This document shows, in pieces, positions 36,111 to 41,558 of a stretch of 41,558 nucleotides of DNA. This stretch comes from Methylobacterium goesingense (GTDB lineage: Bacteria; Pseudomonadota; Alphaproteobacteria; Rhizobiales; Beijerinckiaceae), in assembly GCF_022179225.1 (NCBI RefSeq), contig NZ_BPQL01000078.1, positions 1-41,558 of the forward strand, read 5' to 3'. Within the stretch, counting starts at the first letter, position 1. The number at the start of each line of letters is the position of its first letter. The position numbers were made by a program, and so were the translations under genes. The notes below the pieces were generated by a model. The model saw only the letters and a list, made by a program, of their open reading frames with translations, ran no database searches and was not told the origin of the DNA.

Positions 36111-37346
36111 TCACTGCGCTCCGCAATTGCTCGGTGCCGGCTCGCCGGCGAAACGGGCGCCGATCCAGTCGAGGGCGGCAGGTGCCGCATCCTTGGCGAT
36201 GGAAAGATGCCCGACGCCCGGCACGAGATCGAACTCGACGCGACTACCGGCCCGACACAGGCGCGCCCGGTAGTCCTGCGTCACCCGTGGTAGGACGAGG
36301 GTGTCGGCGGTGCCCTGCGCCAGAAAAACCGGGATGCGTGGCGGCAGGGTGCCGGGCGTGTTGCGGGCGAGCAGCGAGCGCCAGGGCTCCCGGTCGGCGA
36401 GGTCGTTGACCGTCAGGAAGCTGCGGTCGAGTGCCTTCGACGGGCCGCGCCGCTCCAGCACGTCGAGGATCGTCTCGATGCAGTCGTTCGCGAGTTCGTC
36501 GATGACCGGCAAGGCTGCGGGCGTGACCACCTTGTTCATGGGCGCTGCGTAGACCTGGGACCACGTCCAAAGCGTCATGGCGGTCAGGTTCTTCCCGCCG
36601 GACGTGTCGAGGTCCGCCATCATCAGGGTGGCAAGCTCGGTCGCCGGGGCCGCCGCCGCAATGCCAACGAGCGTCAGCTCCGGTGCGTAGCCGCGCGCCA
36701 GGATGCCCGTGAACAAGGCTGCGTGGCCACCCTGCGAGTGACCCCATACGGCGAACGCGTTCGTAGCGCCTCCGGGGCCGGCGAGTTGACGGGCGGCCCG
36801 CACCGAATCGAGCACGGCGCGCCCTTCGCTCACGCCGACGAGATAGGGGTGCACGCCCGGTGTCCCGAGCCCGGGATAGTCAGTGGCGGCCACGATGTAG
36901 CCGCGGTCCAGCATCCCCTGCAGGCCCTGGATCGATTGGTAGAGGACGCGGGCGAGCGAGGGCGCGCACTTGTCGACGACGCCCGTGGTCGGGTGTGCCC
37001 AGGCCACGATGGGGCGCCCGCCCGGCGGTACTGGCCCGGCAGGCACGATGATGGCACCCGAGACGGCGATGGACTCGCCGCGCATCCCGGTCGAGCGATA
37101 GAGTACCCGGTAGGCCGTTGCGCCCAGCGGCGCATTCGGTAGCGGTTGCTGGTCAAGCAGGGTTCCTGAACCGGATCGCATACTTGCCGACCGCCCATGC
37201 GCCTGACCCGCCACAGCGAGCGAGGCCGATGCAGACAGGCCCGCGGTCAACAGAAGAATCCCAAACAGCCGCAAGATGCTAACTCGCGTCTTCGCTTCCC
37301 AAAATACGCCCCGCGCGGCGAGCGCCTGCTTCGACCTTTCGATCAC
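36111..37346 (-). CDS. Secreted alpha/beta-hydrolase (secretory lipase-like)
   Basis: A 411-residue protein of the LIP/secretory lipase type. It has an N-terminal hydrophobic segment (LFGILLLTAGLSASASLAVA), a nucleophile elbow GHSQGG, a likely acid in QGTADTLV and the catalytic His in GVGHLS. It would hydrolyse lipid or ester substrates outside the inner membrane. Start: GTG at 37346, chosen because GGAGG lies 7 nt upstream; the ATGs at 37373 and 37364 have no such site. The FAD-monooxygenase follows 41 nt later, so the pair may process an ester-linked aromatic (inference). Confidence 0.85.
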   Translation of the reverse strand: MIERSKQALAARGVFWEAKTRVSILRLFGILLLTAGLSASASLAVAGQAHGRSASMRSGSGTLLDQQPLPNAPLGATAYRVLYRSTGMRGESIAVSGAIIVPAGPVPPGGRPIVAWAHPTTGVVDKCAPSLARVLYQSIQGLQGMLDRGYIVAATDYPGLGTPGVHPYLVGVSEGRAVLDSVRAARQLAGPGGATNAFAVWGHSQGGHAALFTGILARGYAPELTLVGIAAAAPATELATLMMADLDTSGGKNLTAMTLWTWSQVYAAPMNKVVTPAALPVIDELANDCIETILDVLERRGPSKALDRSFLTVNDLADREPWRSLLARNTPGTLPPRIPVFLAQGTADTLVLPRVTQDYRARLCRAGSRVEFDLVPGVGHLSIAKDAAPAALDWIGARFAGEPAPSNCGAQ

Positions 37347-37863
37347 GTTTTGACCTCCAGTCATCGAAGCCAAGGATAAGCAGATCCCGGCCAGCCTCTA
37401 AAGCAACATCTCGCTACCAATTCGAAAGCCGCATGTCGATCAACGTATCAGGTCATTGTGAGGAGAACCGTAACAGCATATGAAAGCACTACTTGATTTT
37501 TCCTGACACTCACAAGACATATTGGGACATTCGTGAATGTTTTCCTGCTCGCCCTGACTTCGGCGGAACCTGCATTGCAGCGAAGATCAGCTTTCAAGAG
37601 TGGAACATATCACCCTCGACGGCGAGGTCCGGTCTGGTCCTGACCGCCCGCTCTATGACCGGGTTGGGTGGTGAGATGAACCCTTCGTCCTGAAGCAGAC
37701 GTTCCGCATCCGACTCAACAAAGCCGCTCAGACCGTCGGCGGCGCTTTTCCAAAGCGGCCGTTCCTCAGTCCTCGGTCAGCTTTGGCTCGGGGTGGAAAG
37801 CCGAAGCTGACTGGTTGTACAATCGGTTCTCCGAGCTACGGGCTCTTTAAGTATGGTTGCCAT
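37347..37863. other. AT-richer intergenic region
   Basis: Upstream of the lipase gene, about 520 nt of lower GC than the window average, with no convincing gene. It holds a short palindrome ACATTC-GT-GAATGT (37527-37540) next to a T-rich run, possibly an operator. Confidence 0.45.
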
Positions 37864-38115
37864 ATGATGCCGCGCCCATTCATGAAGCCACTCCTCATAG
37901 GAGTCGGAGCGACGGTAGGCTCCTTCGGCCTTGGCTGTGCCCTGTTTGCCGGCTGGCTGAATACGATGCCTTCTGACGCAAGCAGCATGGCATTCTATAT
38001 ATTTTGGCCCATCCTTATACCTATGCTGATAGCAAGCGTTACCTTGGGTCTCTGGCTTTCACACCGATCCCTTCGATGTGCGTTTGATGGAAACGTTCAG
38101 CGCGAAGTCCACTAA
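37864..38115 (+). CDS. Small membrane protein, unknown
   Basis: An 83-residue product (two ATGs in tandem at the start) with two hydrophobic segments: KPLLIGVGATVGSFGLGCAL, and AFYIFWPILIPMLIASVTLG. They are separated by a polar stretch, and a basic tail follows. Weak ribosome site. Lower GC than neighbours, in an accessory patch. Function unknown. Confidence 0.45.
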   Translation: MMPRPFMKPLLIGVGATVGSFGLGCALFAGWLNTMPSDASSMAFYIFWPILIPMLIASVTLGLWLSHRSLRCAFDGNVQREVH

Positions 38116-38308
38116 GTGTCGAAAATGGGCGGAACGGCTACGTCCACTTAATGCTTGCCTCATTCTGAAGCAGACGAGCTGAATTCCACCCCAAGCAACT
38201 CGCCCGCATCCGAACCCAACTTGGTCGTTGACGTCCGTCGCCATCGTCCTCGGAAACGGACATTCCCCGTGCAAGTATTACCGAACGGAACACGTAATAT
38301 TGTGTACC

Positions 38309-39067
38309 TTACGTCCAATATTTAATTCCATATATTGTGGACATCAAGCATCCCACAGCAATCACTGCCCGGCGCACCCATTCGGCTGGCAGAAATCTTA
38401 TGAGACAACCTCCCATAAAACCGCCCATAAGGGCTCCTAACAGCATGATGAAAGTTTCCGGCCAACTTATTGCACCTTGAGTGATGAATACCGTCGTGGA
38501 CGCGACACTAACAATAGTCGCAATCAGGTTTTTAAGTACCTTCACCGTGCGAATGTCCCGGCTGACACTGATCGACAAAAGTGCAGTCAGGATGACACCG
38601 AGCCCCGCACCGAAAAAGCCGCCGTAGATGGAAGCCACGCCGATCATCGCAGGGCCGCTCAGCGCTGCGATGGGCCTGGGACCACGTTTCGTCTGGCGAG
38701 CCTGGATTGTTGGTGCAAACGCGAACAGGAGTGTCGCGAACGCGATGAGAATCGGTACCGGACCCGTGAATAGAGATTCGGGAAGCCAGAGCAGGAGAAG
38801 CGCACCGGACATGCCTCCGAAAAGGGATGCGGCAGCCAGCCAGGCAAGGCGTGCGTTAAGCGGTGGCCATCGTCCTGGATCCGCGAGGGCAGCGATGAGA
38901 TGACCTGGCATGACTGCCACGGCATTTGAAGCATTAGCGATCACGGGAGGCAGGCCGACTTGGAGCATGACCGGAAAGGTGATGAGCGTTGCCCCTCCGG
39001 CCACCGCGTTGATCACACCCCCAGCCACTCCAGCTGCAATGAGAAGCGTCGCTGTCATCCAGTCCAT
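38309..39067 (-). CDS. TauE/SafE-family membrane exporter
   Basis: A 252-residue polytopic membrane protein of the TauE/SafE/YfcA family (COG0730), with two halves. The N-terminal half has GGVINAVAGGATLITFPVML and ANASNAVAVMPG, and the second half IGVASIYGGFFGAGLGVI. About 7-8 membrane segments. Members export sulfite, sulfoacetate or other organic anions; the substrate is unassigned. GGAGG lies 6 nt before the ATG at 39067. The AraC-type gene ends 65 nt upstream and is probably its regulator. GC is lower than in the housekeeping part. Confidence 0.88.
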   Translation of the reverse strand: MDWMTATLLIAAGVAGGVINAVAGGATLITFPVMLQVGLPPVIANASNAVAVMPGHLIAALADPGRWPPLNARLAWLAAASLFGGMSGALLLLWLPESLFTGPVPILIAFATLLFAFAPTIQARQTKRGPRPIAALSGPAMIGVASIYGGFFGAGLGVILTALLSISVSRDIRTVKVLKNLIATIVSVASTTVFITQGAISWPETFIMLLGALMGGFMGGCLIRFLPAEWVRRAVIAVGCLMSTIYGIKYWT

Positions 39068-39132
39068 CGTTCACCTCCAGCGCGGGTTGTGATGGCTGCG
39101 AGACGAGAAGTCTGGAACGTTTGTGACCGCTC

Positions 39133-39729
39133 TCAGGCAAACTGGTAGCGGGAGGGGGTGGTCCCAAAGGCATGCCTGAACCAGCGGCCGAAATGGCTTT
39201 GGTCAGCAAAATCTGTCGCCGCAGCCACCTCTGCGGGGGGCGTACCCGTCCGCAGCATCCGACGGGCATCATTGAGGCGGAGCATGCGCCTGTAAGCATG
39301 AGGTGGCATGCCGTGGTGGCGCGAGAAGCGGCGCGTGAAACCCTCTCGGCTCAAGCCGGCCCGGGCTGCGACGCAAGCGATTGTCGCAGTCCCAGTAGAG
39401 GAAGGCCTATTTGGGAAGAGTTCCGCTAGTGGCCTCGTCATGCTCATCAAAGCTATAGAGTGTTCAGCGGGAACGTAGAGATTGAGGGATACAGTGTCGG
39501 GAGCACAATCAATCCCCTGGTGCGGGACGCCTGCAGGCAGGACGCAGGAGCTTCCAGCCGGTACATCGATGTGGCAGCCGTCGACTAGGAACTGACGCCA
39601 GCCAGTCAGAACGAAGCTGATCTGCGCTTCTTGATGGAAATGTTGGACGAGAGATTTATTGCGGCCGGCACGGCACACAGCCAACTCGATATCTTGACCA
39701 ACAAGTGACCGCACGTAGCACCATGACAT
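39133..39729 (-). CDS. AraC-family regulator, short form
   Basis: A 198-residue regulator: an N-terminal cupin-like AraC ligand domain (QHFHQEAQISFVLTG, and VLPAGVPHQG) and a C-terminal double helix-turn-helix (CVAARAGLSREGFTRRF, and VAAATDFADQSHFGRWFRHA). The usual ~40-residue linker between the two is missing, so it is shorter than the typical 270-290 residues. It sits directly upstream of the TauE/SafE exporter on the same strand and may control it. The start lies 6 nt after the stop of a small upstream ORF. Confidence 0.82.
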   Translation of the reverse strand: MSWCYVRSLVGQDIELAVCRAGRNKSLVQHFHQEAQISFVLTGWRQFLVDGCHIDVPAGSSCVLPAGVPHQGIDCAPDTVSLNLYVPAEHSIALMSMTRPLAELFPNRPSSTGTATIACVAARAGLSREGFTRRFSRHHGMPPHAYRRMLRLNDARRMLRTGTPPAEVAAATDFADQSHFGRWFRHAFGTTPSRYQFA

Positions 39730-39735
39730 GGAACC

Positions 39736-39921
39736 TCATCCTCTCGCTTGATGGGGCCGGCTACACCGGTGGAAATAGTCCGCGACTGCGGTCAGGATGC
39801 CACCCCTCGCACAAACGTCCGCGTCACAAGCTATCTCCTCCAAGAGCGGACTGGTAAAAATCCACCCGACCCGGTCATAGAGCGACTGGACGGGTCCCGA
39901 CCCAATTGAGTCGTTCATCAT
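39736..39921 (-). CDS. Possible small ORF upstream of the AraC gene
   Basis: A 61-residue frame (MMNDSIGSGPVQSLYDRVGW start) that reads as plausible protein, with EEIACDADVCARGG in the middle. Its TGA lies inside the ribosome-site region of the AraC gene, so it could be a coupled leader peptide. No strong ribosome site. Two Cys residues are present. Function unknown. Confidence 0.38.
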   Translation of the reverse strand: MMNDSIGSGPVQSLYDRVGWIFTSPLLEEIACDADVCARGGILTAVADYFHRCSRPHQARG

Positions 39922-40108
39922 AACGATCCAGGTCCTAAGAAGCGGACGTTGGCAGATCGCTGAACGAAAGCCTTACTCGGTGGAGGATCTCTCGCGCATC
40001 CTCCGACGGTTAGTGATCTGCGCTGTAGCCGCAAGGTATCGGACACCGCTGAGGCGTCGGGCACAACGGTGATTCACTCGCTGCCCCAGGCGAGCTCTAC
40101 CGTGATGA

Positions 40109-40336
40109 TCAGTAGATGGCGAGAAAGCTCCGGACCTCTCGCAAGGCCACCAGGGCATCCATCTCACCCCAGAGCGATTGCGTGGCCTCGGACGCATCGT
40201 ACCCCGTCCGGGCTAGGATGCGGACCGTAGCTGCCTGGGCGGAGGAGGACACCTCGACCTCGGCAATACAGGCGCTCAGCTCCGTCAGGCACGCGGCTCG
40301 GTTGAACTCCGGACTGGAGGGTATCCTCATGGGCAT
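40109..40336 (-). CDS. Small hypothetical protein
   Basis: A 75-residue helical protein with coding-like composition (CLTELSACIAEVEVSSSAQA, then ATVRILARTGYDASEA). The ATG at 40336 is fixed by GGGAGG 6 nt upstream; the frame continues 29 codons further without a site. Divergent from the phytochrome gene. I do not recognise the family. Confidence 0.62.
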   Translation of the reverse strand: MPMRIPSSPEFNRAACLTELSACIAEVEVSSSAQAATVRILARTGYDASEATQSLWGEMDALVALREVRSFLAIY

Positions 40337-40537
40337 ATTCGCCTCCCGGCACGCGATGTGGTCGACCCCTGACGGCGCCGACTCAAGAACAACGTATGAA
40401 ACTACACAATGGTCCGTTCCCATATGATCGAGTCACGTCCTGGTCCCGATCGAAAGTGCTTCGACAGAACGGGCATCTCCGCATTTTCTCTGCATTGACC
40501 GCCATGGGTTTGCCGTGAATGCCTCGGAAGAGGATGC

Positions 40538-41558
40538 ATGGCGGGCCGAGCGGCGGTTCGCGTGCCCCAAGCCTCCCAAGACATGACCCAGACGATTGAC
40601 GGCCAGCCCCCTGCATCCGTCGACCTGAACTCGTGCGACCGCGAGCCGATCCACATCCTCGGGGCCGTCCAAGGCTTCGGCTTCCTGCTGGCCGTGTCCC
40701 CGGACTGGATCGTGGCGCGGGCGAGCGCGAATGCATCGGAGTGGCTGGGGCGTCCCGTCGAGGCGATGCTCGGCATGCCGTTGGACGAGCTCATCGACGG
40801 CGAGGCCCTCCACGTCCTGCGGGGTCACCTTCAGACCCTGCGCGGCCCCGATGCCGTCGACCGGGTGTTCGGGGTCCGGTTGCTGCTGGACCAGCCCCTG
40901 TTCGACGTAGCCCTGCACCTTTCGGGCGGCTCCATCGTCATCGAGGCCGAACCCAGCGCGCCGGAGCACCTCAGTGCCGGCAACCTTGTGCGCAGCATGG
41001 TCACCCGCCTCCAGCAGACGGCCGGGTTCGAGCCGCTCTGCCGCGAGGCCGTCCGGCAGATGCGGGCGCTGACCGGCTTCGACCGGGTCATGGTCTATCG
41101 CTTCGCGCAGGACGCCTCGGGTGAAGTCGTCGCGGAGGCGGTGCGCTCCGGCCTCGACCGCTACCTCGGCCTGCACTACCCGGCCTCGGACATTCCGAAG
41201 CAGGCCAGGGCCCTCTACGAACGCAACTGGCTGCGCATCATCGCCGATGTCGACGCACCCGGCGCCGCGGTGGTGCCGGCGCGCGATCCCGACGAAGCAC
41301 CGCTCGACCTTTCGCTCTCGACCCTACGGACGGTCTCGCCGATCCACCTCGAATACCTGCGCAACATGGGCGTGGCCGCCTCGCTGTCGGTCTCCATCCT
41401 GCGCAACGGACGTCTCTGGGGCCTGTTTGCCTGCCACCACATGGAGGCGCGGCACATCTCGCTGGAGCGCCGGACCGGCGCGGAGCTGTTCGGACAGATG
41501 TTCTCCTGGATCCTGGAGAGCCGCGAACGCGAGGTCGAAGCCGCCCAGGAGGGCCGCT
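40538..41558 (+). CDS. Bacteriophytochrome photoreceptor (partial, cut by window end)
   Basis: A red/far-red photoreceptor binding biliverdin, read for ~340 residues before the window ends. The N-terminal chromophore Cys lies in LNSCDREPIHI (Cys33 here, or 18 from the later ATG), followed by a PAS domain. The GAF domain contains FDRVMVYRF, the PASDIP signature (HYPASDIPKQARALY), SPIHLEYLRNMGV and WGLFACHH. PHY and kinase parts lie beyond the edge. The PAS has VQGFG where family members usually have IQPHG. Start ATG 40538 is preferred (AGAGG 4 nt before). The ATG at 40583 is the common alternative and lacks a ribosome site. Confidence 0.93.
   Translation, partial: MAGRAAVRVPQASQDMTQTIDGQPPASVDLNSCDREPIHILGAVQGFGFLLAVSPDWIVARASANASEWLGRPVEAMLGMPLDELIDGEALHVLRGHLQTLRGPDAVDRVFGVRLLLDQPLFDVALHLSGGSIVIEAEPSAPEHLSAGNLVRSMVTRLQQTAGFEPLCREAVRQMRALTGFDRVMVYRFAQDASGEVVAEAVRSGLDRYLGLHYPASDIPKQARALYERNWLRIIADVDAPGAAVVPARDPDEAPLDLSLSTLRTVSPIHLEYLRNMGVAASLSVSILRNGRLWGLFACHHMEARHISLERRTGAELFGQMFSWILESREREVEAAQEGR

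Noticed and set aside
1..41558. CRISPR arrays, insertion sequences, prophage or conjugation genes
   Set aside because: No regularly spaced repeats, transposase, integrase, capsid or relaxase motifs were found while reading both strands.

Overview
The window is GC-rich bacterial chromosome. Its gene content points to an alphaproteobacterium of the Rhizobiales, most likely a Methylobacterium/Methylorubrum-type methylotroph. This is inferred from the mix of a HWE-family sensor kinase, a soluble MCP with a PilZ domain, a LOV kinase and a bacteriophytochrome, a formaldehyde-dehydrogenase-like zinc alcohol dehydrogenase, Tat-exported PhoX, and many small Ala/Arg-rich hypothetical proteins. No 16S or marker gene settles the genus.

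Left part (1-12 kb) is mostly minus strand and housekeeping-like: parE (topoisomerase IV subunit B), a Tat-exported PhoX phosphatase, a soluble chemoreceptor with PilZ and C-terminal sensor regions, topA (topoisomerase I with a Lys/Ala-rich tail), an AI-2E-family transporter with an unusual C-terminal soluble region, and a single-domain response regulator. Perfect hairpins lie beyond parE and topA.

The middle (12-22.4 kb) has a plus-strand zinc alcohol dehydrogenase, two overlapping small hypotheticals, a YflT-like stress protein with glycine-zipper core, a small exported protein and a tRNA-Arg(ACG). A gene-poor stretch follows, carrying a small exported glycine-zipper protein paired with a trypsin-like serine protease. 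Then come a chromosomal class A beta-lactamase with a twin-arginine leader and three small hypotheticals.

From 22.35 to 28.1 kb, all on the minus strand, run PAP2 phosphatase -> SDR oxidoreductase -> cobalamin riboswitch -> TonB-dependent receptor -> PepSY membrane protein. The riboswitch is textbook and makes the receptor/PepSY pair a B12-repressed uptake unit. A Zur-like palindrome lies between riboswitch and start codon. From 28.4 to 33.6 kb is a sensory cluster: a LOV-PAS-GAF-PAS-PAS hybrid histidine kinase, a single-domain response regulator, and a divergent PAS-HWE kinase.

The right part (33.6-41.6 kb) is accessory. It holds a small secreted protein, a lipase plus FAD-monooxygenase pair, a more AT-rich patch with a small membrane protein, a TauE/SafE-type exporter with its own short AraC-type regulator, and small ORFs. 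It ends with a bacteriophytochrome cut by the window edge. The photosensors (LOV kinase, phytochrome) within 13 kb, and the dual-control candidate leader of the TonB receptor, are the most interesting elements. All domain calls were made by reading motifs; no database search was run.
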